DNA from: Stenotrophomonas_A sp002429615
GTDB taxonomy: Bacteria > Pseudomonadota > Gammaproteobacteria > Xanthomonadales > Xanthomonadaceae
NCBI GenBank assembly: GCA_031987425.1
Contig: DALZZL010000007.1
Location: 1 to 58,777, forward strand
DNA length: 58,777 nucleotides
Direction: 5' to 3'
Part shown: positions 1-8,045 of the stretch, one piece after another
How positions within the stretch are numbered: the first letter of the stretch is position 1
Layout: each line of letters starts with the position of its first letter
Made by a program: the position numbers and the translations under genes
Notes under the pieces: generated by a model
The model's database searches: none
What the model was told of the DNA's origin: nothing
Seen by the model: the letters and a program-made list of their open reading frames with translations, nothing else

Positions 1-2045
1 CGGCGCCGACCGCTCTGCCGAGCGTGCAGGTCGAAGCCGCGCGCGTGCGCGGCGTGGACCCCTTTGATCTGCCGTCCTCGTTCAGCCAGGTGGATGCCGC
101 CGCGGCGGACGACCGGCGCGGCGCCCAGGCTTCGGAACTGCTCGATGGCCTGGCCGGGGTGGTGGCCCGCGACCGCCAGAACTATGCCCAGGACACCCAG
201 CTGTCGATCCGTGGTTTTGGCGCGCGCTCGACCTTCGGCGTGCGTGGCGTGCGCCTGTTTGTCGACGGCGTGCCGGCGACGATGCCGGACGGGCAGGGCC
301 AGCTGTCGCATTTCAACGTGATGGGTGTGGAGCGCGTCGACGTGCTGCGCGGCCCGTTCTCGGCGCTGTACGGCAATGCGTCCGGCGGCGTGGTGCAGTG
401 GTGGAGCGGGGCAGGCGCGGAAGACGACCCGTGGCGGCTGCGTACCAGCGTGGGCAGCGATGCCAGCTATACCGCCGGGGCCCAGCTGCGCGGCGCGCGC
501 GGGCCGTTCGACTACAACCTCGCCCTCAGCCACTTCCAGACCGAGGGTTGGCGTGACCATAGCCAGGCCCGCCGCGAATCGCTCAACGGCCGCTTTGGCT
601 GGACGCTGGACGAGGGCCGTTCGCTGTCGTTGGTGGTGAATTACCTGGATGCACCCGATGCCGAGGATCCCCTCGGCCTGACCCGCGCCCAGTTCCATGC
701 CGACCCGCGCCAGGCCACCGCCGTCGCCACCCAGTTCAACACCCGCAAGGCGGTGCGTCAGTCGCAGGCCGGGCTGGTCTACGAACAGCAGGCCGGTGCC
801 GGCAGCCTGCGCCTGATGGCCTATGGCGGGACGCGTGCGGTGGAGCAGTACCTCGCGGTGCCGGTGGCCGTTCAGGCCAATCCGCTGCACGCTGGTGGCG
901 TGGTCGACCTCGACGGCGGCTATGGCGGGGCGGATGCGCGCTGGTCGTGGCAGGGCGAGCTGGCCGGGCGCCCGTTCGACGTCACCGTCGGCACCAATGC
1001 CGACCGCCAGCGCCAGCATCGCACCGGCTACGAGAACTTCGTCGGCACCCAGCTGGGCGTGAAGGGGGCGCTGCGCCGGGACCAGCAGGACACCGTGTCG
1101 AATCTCGATCAGTTCGCCCAGGCCTGGTGGCAATGGAGCGCGCGCTGGTCGGCCCTGCTGGGCGTGCGCCATAGCGAGGTGCGCTTCCGCTCCACGGACG
1201 ACTACATCACCGCGCGCAATCCCGACGACAGCGGCCGCACCGACTACTCGGCCACCACGCCGGTGGCCGGCCTCGTGTTCCGCGCCAGCGAGAACGTGCG
1301 CCTTCACGCCTCGCTGGGCCGCGGCTTCGAAACCCCCACCTTCAACGAGCTCGGCTATCGCGCTGACGGTGGCGCCGGCCTGGCGTTGGACCTGCAGCCG
1401 GCCACCAGCCGCAACTACGAGGTGGGACTGAAATGGCGCGGCGCCGATCAGGCCGCGCTGGCGCTGGCGGTGTTCCGTGCCGACACCGACGACGAACTCG
1501 CCGTGGCCAGCAACACCAACGGGCGCAGCACCTACCGCAACATCGGCCGCACCCGCCGCCAGGGCGTGGAGGCCAGCTGGACGCAGCCGTTGGCCGCACG
1601 CAGCGCGCTGGACCTGGCCTACACCTGGCTCGAAGCCACCGTGCGGCAGGGCTATCTGGTCTGCGCCAGCAGCGGCTGCGCCACGCCCGATACCTGGGTC
1701 GCACCCGGCACCGCGCTGCCGGGCGTGCCGCGCCAGCTGCTGACCGCGCGCTGGTCATGGCGGCCCGATCCCTGGCAGGTGGCGGCGGAGATCGAAGCCG
1801 CCGACCGCACCCCGGTCAACGACCTTGGCCGCGAGGCCGCGCCGGGGTACGCGCTGCTGGCGGTGGAGGCCTCGCGCGAATGGGGGCTGGCGAGTGGATC
1901 GCTGCGCGCCTTCGCCCGTATCGACAACGTGTTCGATCGCGCCTACGTCGGTTCGGTCATCGTCAACGACGGCAACGGCCGCTATTACGAGCCGGGCCCG
2001 GGACGGGCATTCCTGGCCGGGCTGGAGTGGCGCTTCCGTCCCTGA
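1..2045 (+). CDS. TonB-dependent outer-membrane receptor, 5'-truncated by the window edge
   Basis: The reading frame is open from base 3 and shows no signal peptide, so the real start lies upstream; the GTG at 24 is an internal Val in a coding stretch reading APTALPSVQVEA. About 673 residues follow. A plug domain (LSIRGFGAR, RLFVDGVPATMPDG, VERVDVLRGPFSALYGNASGG) occupies roughly residues 50-130, and the rest alternates aromatic and polar residues as a 22-strand barrel does. The C-terminus ends in LEWRFRP, close to the usual terminal-aromatic barrel signature. It would import an iron chelate or another large ligand across the outer membrane using TonB energy. The substrate cannot be told from what is visible. 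The gene downstream (alcohol dehydrogenase) is 88 bp away with its own control region, so it gives no clue. Confidence 0.9.
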   Translation, partial: APTALPSVQVEAARVRGVDPFDLPSSFSQVDAAAADDRRGAQASELLDGLAGVVARDRQNYAQDTQLSIRGFGARSTFGVRGVRLFVDGVPATMPDGQGQLSHFNVMGVERVDVLRGPFSALYGNASGGVVQWWSGAGAEDDPWRLRTSVGSDASYTAGAQLRGARGPFDYNLALSHFQTEGWRDHSQARRESLNGRFGWTLDEGRSLSLVVNYLDAPDAEDPLGLTRAQFHADPRQATAVATQFNTRKAVRQSQAGLVYEQQAGAGSLRLMAYGGTRAVEQYLAVPVAVQANPLHAGGVVDLDGGYGGADARWSWQGELAGRPFDVTVGTNADRQRQHRTGYENFVGTQLGVKGALRRDQQDTVSNLDQFAQAWWQWSARWSALLGVRHSEVRFRSTDDYITARNPDDSGRTDYSATTPVAGLVFRASENVRLHASLGRGFETPTFNELGYRADGGAGLALDLQPATSRNYEVGLKWRGADQAALALAVFRADTDDELAVASNTNGRSTYRNIGRTRRQGVEASWTQPLAARSALDLAYTWLEATVRQGYLVCASSGCATPDTWVAPGTALPGVPRQLLTARWSWRPDPWQVAAEIEAADRTPVNDLGREAAPGYALLAVEASREWGLASGSLRAFARIDNVFDRAYVGSVIVNDGNGRYYEPGPGRAFLAGLEWRFRP

Positions 2046-2064
2046 GCGCAACCGTCGCAGCGGA

Positions 2065-2078
2065 TTGACCGAGATCAA
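2065..2078 (+). promoter_or_regulatory. FNR/Anr-like box upstream of adhP
   Basis: The sequence TTGACCGAGATCAA is a dyad differing by one base from the FNR/Anr consensus TTGAT-N4-ATCAA. Its centre is about 62 bp before the ATG of the alcohol dehydrogenase, which would allow a class II position if transcription starts near 2113. Activation by an FNR-type regulator under low oxygen is inferred. Confidence 0.5.
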
Positions 2079-2133
2079 CGCGGCGTAACGAACCGGCGCG
2101 CATCCTCGCCACACCCCCACGAGGAGATCCGGC

Positions 2134-3162
2134 ATGGACAAGACGATGAAGGCGGCAGTGGTGCGCGCGTTCGGGCAACCGCTGGTGATCGAGGAAGTGA
2201 CCGTTCCGCGCCCGGGGCCGGGCGAGGTGCTGGTGAAGATCGAAGCGTGTGGCGTCTGCCATACCGATCTGCACGCCGCCGAAGGCGACTGGCCGGTGAA
2301 GCCGAATCCGCCCTTCATCCCGGGCCATGAGGGCGTCGGTCACGTGGTGGCGGTGGGGGCCAACGTGGGCCACGTGAAAGAAGGCGACCGCGTCGGCGTG
2401 CCGTGGCTGTACTCGGCCTGCGGGCATTGCGAGCACTGCCTGGGTGGCTGGGAAACCCTGTGCGAGACGCAGAAGAACACCGGCTACTCGGTCAACGGCG
2501 GCTTCGCCGAATACGCCTTGGCCGACGCCGGCTATGTCGGCCACCTGCCGAGTAACGTGGGTTTCGTCGAGATCGCGCCGGTGCTGTGCGCCGGTGTCAC
2601 CGTCTACAAGGGCCTGAAGGTGACCGACACCCGGCCCGGCGAATGGGTGGTGATCTCCGGCGTGGGCGGCCTGGGCCACATGGCGGTGCAGTACGCCCGC
2701 GCCATGGGTCTGAACGTGGCCGCGGTGGACATCGACGATGACAAGCTCGCGCTGGCGCGCCGGCTGGGCGCCACGGTGACGGTGAATGCCGCGCAGCAGG
2801 ACCCGGCGGCCTACCTGAAGAAGGAAATCGGCGGCGCGCATGGCGTGCTGGTCACCGCGGTCTCGCCGAAGGCGTTCTCGCAGGCGCTGGGCATGGTCCG
2901 TCGCGGCGGCACGGTGTCGCTCAATGGCCTGCCGCCGGGGGATTTCCCGCTGGACATCTTCGGCATGGTGCTCAACGGCGTCACCGTGCGCGGCTCCATC
3001 GTCGGCACCCGCCTGGACCTGCAGGAGTCGCTCGACTTCGCCGCGCAGGGCAAGGTCGCCGCCACCGTGCACACCGACAAACTGGAAAACATCAACGACA
3101 TCTTCGAGCGCATGCACGCCGGCAAGATCGAAGGCCGGGTCGTGCTCGACATGGCGCTGTAG
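2134..3162 (+). CDS. adhP: Zinc-dependent alcohol dehydrogenase, propanol-preferring AdhP type
   Basis: A 342-residue medium-chain dehydrogenase that interconverts primary alcohols and aldehydes with NAD. The catalytic zinc ligands are visible as Cys42 (ACGVCHTD), His65 (PGHE) and Cys152. The structural zinc site is the lobe with Cys96, Cys99, Cys102 and Cys110. The Rossmann motif GVGGLG lies at 176-181, followed by the acidic residues of an NAD-binding loop (AAVDIDDDK). Length and motif spacing match AdhP. The ATG at 2134 follows a clear Shine-Dalgarno (GAGGAG) in the bases just before it. It appears to be monocistronic. An FNR-like box upstream fits fermentative use, as for related Anr-dependent alcohol dehydrogenases. 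Confidence 0.95.
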   Translation: MDKTMKAAVVRAFGQPLVIEEVTVPRPGPGEVLVKIEACGVCHTDLHAAEGDWPVKPNPPFIPGHEGVGHVVAVGANVGHVKEGDRVGVPWLYSACGHCEHCLGGWETLCETQKNTGYSVNGGFAEYALADAGYVGHLPSNVGFVEIAPVLCAGVTVYKGLKVTDTRPGEWVVISGVGGLGHMAVQYARAMGLNVAAVDIDDDKLALARRLGATVTVNAAQQDPAAYLKKEIGGAHGVLVTAVSPKAFSQALGMVRRGGTVSLNGLPPGDFPLDIFGMVLNGVTVRGSIVGTRLDLQESLDFAAQGKVAATVHTDKLENINDIFERMHAGKIEGRVVLDMAL

Positions 3163-3192
3163 GCGCGGCCTCGGCCGCGGTCCCGCGAACCC

Positions 3193-3360
3193 TCAGCCCG
3201 GTGGCTGCCCCGGCAGCCGCGCGGGGGATTCCGCATCGCCCGGGATCAGCTCATCTGGGCGCTCGCCGGCGCCCCGGTCTTCCATTTCCTGGCTGTCATG
3301 CTTGCCGCGCTGCTCGCCGGGGACCGGCGGGGACTTCTCGCGCAAGGGATCTCGGGTCAT
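3193..3360 (-). CDS. Small hydrophilic protein of unknown function (55 aa)
   Basis: A short ORF in the 333-bp gap after adhP, on the opposite strand. It starts at ATG 3360 with GGAG about ten bases upstream and ends with TGA at 3193-3195. The product begins MTRDPLREKSPP and is rich in Glu, Asp, Pro, Gly and Arg, with segments such as DRGAGERPDEL and PGDAESPARLPGQ. It has no hydrophobic segment and looks disordered. A ribosome-binding site and a protein-like composition support it. No family was recognised and the size is marginal, so it could be spurious. Confidence 0.45.
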   Translation of the reverse strand: MTRDPLREKSPPVPGEQRGKHDSQEMEDRGAGERPDELIPGDAESPARLPGQPPG

Positions 3361-3495
3361 GGCGGTGGCTCCGCGGCAGGGCAGCCGAGTTCACCGCGCA
3401 CGCCGTGAAGGCCAGGGCAAACAGGGAACTCACGTCTGTCTAACGGCGGCGGCGGTACTGCTGTGCGCCCTCCCCGCCGATGCCGGAGCCGCGCC

Positions 3496-3873
3496 ATGCG
3501 CACCTTCGAACGTCGTCCCGACCGCCGCCTGTTCGCCCCGCCCCTGGATCCCCAGCTGCCGGCGCTGTTGCCGCCGCTGGAGCACGGGATCGCGCAGGAC
3601 TACCGCCATTACAGTCTGGTCGACTACCAGCGGCGGCGTCGCCGCGGTGGCCCAACCTGGCGGGACTTGTATCCCGCCTACGAATTCGCCCGCCGCACCC
3701 ACGCCGCCGACTGGCCACGCGCAGCCGACATCGACGATGCCCTGGCCGCGCAGTGGGAGCAGATGCGCGGGGCGTCGCGGTTGAGCTGGCGTCGCGCCCG
3801 CGCGGTGATCGAGGACGCCTGGCGCGCGCTGGACCACATGCCCGAGGCCGCCGTCCACGGCCTCGCGCACTGA
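3496..3873 (+). CDS. Small conserved hypothetical protein (125 aa)
   Basis: The start is taken at ATG 3496 (MRTFERRPDRR), giving 125 residues; an upstream in-frame start at 3463 adds only an Arg-rich stretch. The core, WRDLYPAYEFARR at about residues 54-66, then ADIDDALAAQWEQM and SRLSWRRARAVIEDAW, resembles a family of small proteins often found in gammaproteobacteria with the pattern Y-x-PAY-x-(Y/F)-G...W...(S/T)-W...A-x-x-AW. No enzymatic motif or membrane segment is visible. It lies 125 bp before the DUF3348 operon on the same strand but is probably a separate unit, because a promoter-like TAAAAT lies between them. Function unknown. Confidence 0.65.
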   Translation: MRTFERRPDRRLFAPPLDPQLPALLPPLEHGIAQDYRHYSLVDYQRRRRRGGPTWRDLYPAYEFARRTHAADWPRAADIDDALAAQWEQMRGASRLSWRRARAVIEDAWRALDHMPEAAVHGLAH

Positions 3874-3970
3874 GGAAACCCGCGCCGGCAACACGGTCGG
3901 CCAAGCTGAAGCCGGCGTTGCCTGAACGCCGGAAACGCCTGAATACGCCGGCCGGACTTGGCGTGCCGTG

Positions 3971-3976
3971 TAAAAT
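3971..3976 (+). promoter_or_regulatory. Putative -10 box of the DUF3348-DUF802 operon
   Basis: TAAAAT lies 23 bp before the ATG at 3999, in a locally AT-richer spot of a GC-rich gap. No good -35 hexamer is found at 16-18 bp spacing, so only the -10 element is proposed. Confidence 0.35.
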
Positions 3977-3998
3977 CGCGTTCTTTTGACTGGAATAA

Positions 3999-4682
3999 AT
4001 GGCGGAAAGCACGACAGCGGCGCCGGTTTCGGCCCCGCCCTTCATCCGCCTGCTGACCAGCCTGTCCCAGACCGACGCGGGGAAATCGCCCCCGGTGCTG
4101 GTTGAACGGCTAGGTCATTGGATCGACTGGAACCATGCCGTCCCGCTTGCGCGCGCGCTGGACCAGCCGCCCCCGCAGGCCCCGGACGACATCGACCACG
4201 CCCCTGGCGAGGCCGAGTGCGCGCAGGCGCGCGCCGCGCTGGTGCAGGCGATCGTCGAGGCGCCCCTGCTTGCGCGTCGCCCCGCCGCCGACAGCGCCGC
4301 TACCCGTGACTTCGCGCCTTACCGGGAACGCTACCTGTCCCTGCAGCGCGCCATGCACAGCGCGACCGGCCGCCTGCGCGGCGCATTGCGCGACCGCCTC
4401 GCCGCTGGCCCGCTGGAACAGGCGCGCCTGGCGGAAGTGGACGCGCTGATGGAACAGGTGCTGAGCCCGCGTGAACAGCGTTGGCTCAGCACCGCGCCTG
4501 GCCTGCTGGGCGAACGCTTCGAACGGCTGCGTCCGCCACCGGCGGACCCTGCCGCCACATCTCCCGCCCTCTCCGTCGAGTCACTCGACGCATTCCGCCA
4601 GGAAATGCGCGACGTACTGCTTGCCGAACTCGACTTCCGTTTCCAACCGCTGGAGGCGCTGCTGGCAGCGCTTCGCGCCTGA
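3999..4682 (+). CDS. DUF3348 family protein
   Basis: A 227-residue soluble, mostly helical protein without signal peptide or membrane segment. The N-terminal part (PPFIRLLTSLSQTD, then LVERLGHWIDWNHAVPLARAL) and the position directly in front of a DUF802 gene are typical of the DUF3348 family. A conserved-looking block PYRERYLSLQRAMHSATGRLRGALRDRL follows at about residues 107-134, and the C-terminus is a helix ending LDFRFQPLEALLAAL. It is the first gene of a four-gene operon; its TGA directly abuts the ATG of DUF802. Function unknown. By position it may be a cytoplasmic partner of the stator-like pair downstream; that is inference. Confidence 0.85.
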   Translation: MAESTTAAPVSAPPFIRLLTSLSQTDAGKSPPVLVERLGHWIDWNHAVPLARALDQPPPQAPDDIDHAPGEAECAQARAALVQAIVEAPLLARRPAADSAATRDFAPYRERYLSLQRAMHSATGRLRGALRDRLAAGPLEQARLAEVDALMEQVLSPREQRWLSTAPGLLGERFERLRPPPADPAATSPALSVESLDAFRQEMRDVLLAELDFRFQPLEALLAALRA

Positions 4683-6770
4683 ATGACCGCCATGCTCAAG
4701 AATCCGCTCAACCTCGTTGTCTTCCTCGCCGGCCTGTTCGTCATCGCCTGGACCGGTGCCGGCTATGTGCTCACCCACCCGCTGGCCGCCGTGGTCGCGG
4801 CGGTGATCGGCGCGTGCTACCTGGCCGGTGTGCATGAACTGTCGCGCTATCACCAGGCCACGCTGGCGCTGCGCCAGGTGCTGGCCGATGTGGAGAGCGC
4901 GCGGGATGACCTCGGCGCGTGGCTGGGCCGGCTGCCGGATTCCCTGCGTCACGCGGTGCGCCTGCGCATCGAAGGCGAGCGCACCCCGATGCCCGCGCCG
5001 AGCCTGACGCCCTATCTGGTCGGGCTGCTGGTCCTGCTGGGCATGCTCGGCACGCTGCTGGGCATGATGGCGACCCTGCGCGGCACCGGCTTCGCGCTGG
5101 AGAGCGCGGCGGACCTGCAGTCGATCCGCGATTCGCTGGCCGCGCCGGTCAAGGGCCTGGGCTTCGCCTTCGGTACGTCGATTGCCGGCGTGGCGAGTTC
5201 GGCGATGCTGGGCCTGCTGTCCGCGCTGTGCCGGCGTGAGCGCGTGCAGGTGGTGCAGCAGCTCGATGCCTGCATCGCCACGACCCTGCAGGCGCATTCG
5301 CGCGCCCATGCGCAGCGCGAAACCTTCCATCTGCTGCAACAGCAGGCTGCGCTGATGCCGGTGCTGGTGGAGCGGCTGCAGGCGATGGCCGACGGACTCC
5401 AGCAGCGCGCCGCCGACGACAGCGAGCGCCAGCGCGCGCGTCATGAGGATTTCCAGCGCCAGGTCGAGACCAGCCAAGCCGCGCTGTCGGCCACGCTCGA
5501 ACGTGCGCTGCAGCAGGCGGTGGCGGACGGCGCGCGCGCGATCGGCGCGGGCCTGCAGCCGGTGGTGGATACCACGATGGCCGGCCTGGCCCGCGAGGGC
5601 GCCGCGCTGCAGGCGGGGGTCGCGCGCGCCGCCCAGCAGCATTTCGACACGTTGTCGGCGGGCTTCGAAGCGGCGGGCCAGGGCGCATCGTCGGCCTGGA
5701 TCGCGGCGATCGACGCGCAGCGCCAAGCCAATGCGGCACTCACCGCCTCGCTGGATGGCGCGCTGTTGCGCTTCAGCGAGGACTTCGCGCAGCGCGGCGA
5801 CGGACTGGTCGACGCGGTCAGCGCGCGCCTGGACGCGACGACGCAGGGCATGCGTGACGCCTGGGGGCAGGCGCTCACGCGCCAGGAAGACACCAACATC
5901 GCGCTCACCGCATCGCAGAACCTGGCGTTGTCGGCCGCGGCGGAATCGATCGAACGCCATTCCGACGCCTGGGTGGTACGCGCGGGCGAGGCACATGCAC
6001 GCCTGCATGCCGAACTGGCCGCACAGGACGAACAGCGACTGGCGCAATGGCGCGACACGCTGGCCGCCGCCGGCACCGCCCTGCGCGAGGACTGGCTGCA
6101 GGCCGGCGTGGAAGCCGCGCAGCGCCAGCAGGACACCTGCGATGCGTTGCGCCGTACTGGCGAAGCCCTCGGCGAGGCCACGCAGGCGCAGGCCAGCGCG
6201 ACCATCGAGGAAGTCGCGCGGCTGGTGAAGACCGCCGCGGCCGCGCCGCAGGCGGCGGCGGAAGTCATCGCCGGCCTGCGCCAGAGCCTGTCGGAGAGCA
6301 TGGCGCGCGACAACGACATGCTGGCCGAGCGCGGCCAGATGCTCGCCACGCTGGATACGCTGCTCGGCGCGGTGAATCACGCCTCCACCGAACAGCGCGC
6401 GGCGATCGACGCCCTGGTCGCCACCTCGGCCGACCTGCTCGACCGCGTCGGCACCCGCTTCGCCGAGCGCGTCAGCGCGGAAAGCGAACGGCTTGATGCC
6501 GCCGCCGCCCAGGTGGCGATGGGCGCGACCGAAGTGGCCAGCCTGGGCGACGCCTTCGGCGGCACGCTGCAATCCTTCGCCGCGGTCAATGACGCGCTGG
6601 CCGAGCGCCTGCAGGGCATCGAGCAGGCGCTGGTGCAGTCGCTGGCGCGCAGCGACGAGCAGCTCGCCTACTACGTCGCGCAGGCGCGCGAGGTCGTGGA
6701 CCTGAGCATGCTCGCGCAGCGCCAGATCGTCGAGGAAATGCGCCAGGCCGCGAGCGCGGGGGCGGCATGA
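4683..6770 (+). CDS. DUF802 protein: membrane protein with MotA/TolQ/ZorA-like core and long cytoplasmic tail
   Basis: A 695-residue protein. Four hydrophobic segments are visible at about 11-31, 34-50, 109-130 and 157-182. Segments three and four carry GMLGTLLGMMATLRG (about 120-134) and KGLGFAFGTSIAGVASSAMLGLL, the arrangement seen in MotA/TolQ/ExbB/ZorA proton-channel subunits. After about residue 190 come some 500 residues rich in Ala, Gln, Glu, Arg and Leu with heptad-like spacing and almost no Pro or Gly clusters, which reads as a very long helical or coiled-coil tail. The start ATG touches the stop of DUF3348 (a second ATG at 4692 is possible), and the end overlaps the OmpA-like gene by ATGA. 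It probably forms an ion-driven complex with that protein. The role is not established. Confidence 0.85.
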   Translation: MTAMLKNPLNLVVFLAGLFVIAWTGAGYVLTHPLAAVVAAVIGACYLAGVHELSRYHQATLALRQVLADVESARDDLGAWLGRLPDSLRHAVRLRIEGERTPMPAPSLTPYLVGLLVLLGMLGTLLGMMATLRGTGFALESAADLQSIRDSLAAPVKGLGFAFGTSIAGVASSAMLGLLSALCRRERVQVVQQLDACIATTLQAHSRAHAQRETFHLLQQQAALMPVLVERLQAMADGLQQRAADDSERQRARHEDFQRQVETSQAALSATLERALQQAVADGARAIGAGLQPVVDTTMAGLAREGAALQAGVARAAQQHFDTLSAGFEAAGQGASSAWIAAIDAQRQANAALTASLDGALLRFSEDFAQRGDGLVDAVSARLDATTQGMRDAWGQALTRQEDTNIALTASQNLALSAAAESIERHSDAWVVRAGEAHARLHAELAAQDEQRLAQWRDTLAAAGTALREDWLQAGVEAAQRQQDTCDALRRTGEALGEATQAQASATIEEVARLVKTAAAAPQAAAEVIAGLRQSLSESMARDNDMLAERGQMLATLDTLLGAVNHASTEQRAAIDALVATSADLLDRVGTRFAERVSAESERLDAAAAQVAMGATEVASLGDAFGGTLQSFAAVNDALAERLQGIEQALVQSLARSDEQLAYYVAQAREVVDLSMLAQRQIVEEMRQAASAGAA

Positions 6771-7417
6771 GCGTCGAGTTCGAGGCCGAGGAGGGCGGCA
6801 CCGCGCCGGTCTGGGCGGCATTCGGCGACCTGATGTCGGTGCTGCTGGGCGCCTTCGTGCTGATCCTGGTCGGGGTGATCGCCGTGCAGCAGCAGCTGTC
6901 CAGCCGGCTGGACGAGGAAATCCGCCAGCACCAGCGCGAGGCGCAGCAGCGCAAGGCGCTGGAGCAGGCCCTGGCCGCGCCGTTGGCCGCCGGCCGGGTG
7001 ACCTTCGTCGATGGCCGCATCGGCATCCGCGGCAACGTGCTGTTCGCGTTGAACTCCGACGAACTGCAACCGGAGGGCCGCGAGGTCCTGCGCAGCCTGG
7101 CCGGTCCGCTGAAGTCGTATCTGCAGGGCCGCGACGAGATTCTGATGGTGAGCGGCTTCACCGACGACGCGCAGGTGCACCAGGGCAACCGGCGTTTCGC
7201 CGACAACTGGGCGCTATCCGCCGAGCGTGCGCTGACCGTGACCCGCGCGCTGATCGACGAAGGCCTGCCGGCATCGTCGGTATTCGCGGCGGCCTTCGGT
7301 GCCGAGCAGCCGGTGGATTCGAACCGGAGCGAGGAGGGCCGCGCGCGCAACCGCCGCGTGGAACTGGCCCCGGTACCGCGACAGGGCAAGCCGATGGCGT
7401 CCGCGCATGCCCGCTGA
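6767..7417 (+). CDS. OmpA/MotB-like peptidoglycan-binding protein, ZorB-like
   Basis: A 216-residue protein with one N-terminal membrane helix (about 16-40) containing Asp21 in the context W-x-AFGDLMSVLLGAF, which aligns by eye with the MotB/ZorB motif W-x-x-x-(Y/F)-x-D-(F/L)-M; in MotB this Asp carries the proton. A short coiled region (41-75) leads to an OmpA-type domain: LFALNSDELQPEG (about 92-104), GFTDD (130-134), NWALSAERA (147-155, with the Arg that contacts peptidoglycan) and NRRVEL (195-200). It overlaps the DUF802 gene by 4 bp and the DUF2894 gene by 11 bp, so it is translationally coupled. It is expected in the inner membrane with the OmpA domain in the periplasm. Confidence 0.88.
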   Translation: MSVEFEAEEGGTAPVWAAFGDLMSVLLGAFVLILVGVIAVQQQLSSRLDEEIRQHQREAQQRKALEQALAAPLAAGRVTFVDGRIGIRGNVLFALNSDELQPEGREVLRSLAGPLKSYLQGRDEILMVSGFTDDAQVHQGNRRFADNWALSAERALTVTRALIDEGLPASSVFAAAFGAEQPVDSNRSEEGRARNRRVELAPVPRQGKPMASAHAR

Positions 7418-8024
7418 AGCCGACGCGGTGCAGGCGCAGCTGGCGGTATGGCGCGTGGCCGGTGCCGACCGCCTGCATCCGGCACGCTTCCGTTTCATCG
7501 AAGCGCTCGCAGTGCGCGCCGCGCGACACGACGGCAGCACCCGGCAACTGCTGGATGCGCGCCTCGGCGCCCTGATGGCGGCCTATGCCGACGCGCTGGC
7601 CAGGCACGAGGCGGCAGCGCCGGCGGACGATACGCGCGCGATGGCCTCGGTGGGCGGGGCGCTGGCGCCGCTGCTGGGCACGATGGCCGCCGCGCGCCAC
7701 GCACAGGGCGGTGATGAAGGCGCCTCGCCGCAGCTGCCCGCGTTGGCCGAGTTCCGGCGGATCTGGGCAGAGCTGCTCGGCGAGCGCCGCCTGCGACAGT
7801 CGCTGGCACCGCAGCCGGCGGACGCCGGGCCGCTCAACTCCGGCGTGCTCGTGCACCGGGCGATCGCGCACATGCGCGCGACCAGTCCGGAGTATCTGCG
7901 TCACTTCCTCAGTTACACCGATCACCTGGGCTGGCTTGAACGGCTCTACCTGGAGCGTGCGCCAGCCCCGGCGACGCTGACAGGTCCGGGGCGTCGCGCC
8001 GCGCCACGCAAGCGGCGGGGATGA
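7407..8024 (+). CDS. DUF2894 family protein
   Basis: A 205-residue protein; the start chosen is ATG 7407 (MPAEADAVQAQL), which overlaps the preceding OmpA-like gene by 11 bp. It has no signal peptide or transmembrane helix. The N-terminal half is helical (LHPARFRFIEALAVRAARH), and the C-terminal half has a likely conserved block, AEFRRIWAELLGERRLRQSL, then PLNSGVLVHRAIAHMR and SPEYLRHFLSYTDHLGWLERL. The C-terminal tail is Arg/Lys-rich. It is the last gene of the DUF3348-DUF802-OmpA operon, and this gene order is why it is assigned to DUF2894. Function unknown. A convergent dld gene ends 21 bp later. Confidence 0.8.
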   Translation: MPAEADAVQAQLAVWRVAGADRLHPARFRFIEALAVRAARHDGSTRQLLDARLGALMAAYADALARHEAAAPADDTRAMASVGGALAPLLGTMAAARHAQGGDEGASPQLPALAEFRRIWAELLGERRLRQSLAPQPADAGPLNSGVLVHRAIAHMRATSPEYLRHFLSYTDHLGWLERLYLERAPAPATLTGPGRRAAPRKRRG

Positions 8025-8045
8025 CGCCGCGACCGCGGCGCGCGA

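Noticed and set aside
24..26. GTG 24 as true start of the first receptor
   Set aside because: The frame is open to base 3 and no signal peptide follows; it is an internal codon of a cut gene.
3201..3443. 80-codon plus-strand frame between adhP and the small conserved protein
   Set aside because: Ala/Arg/Gly-rich with no ribosome-binding site; the minus-strand ORF at 3193-3360 is better supported.
4581..6821. 746-codon minus-strand frame across DUF802
   Set aside because: Arg/His/Gln-rich product without domains; the plus-strand gene is supported by operon overlaps and membrane helices.
3999..8024. Calling the DUF802 operon a Zorya defence system
   Set aside because: ZorC/ZorD/ZorE-type nuclease or helicase genes are missing, and the region has no other defence genes; only a stator-like core is claimed.
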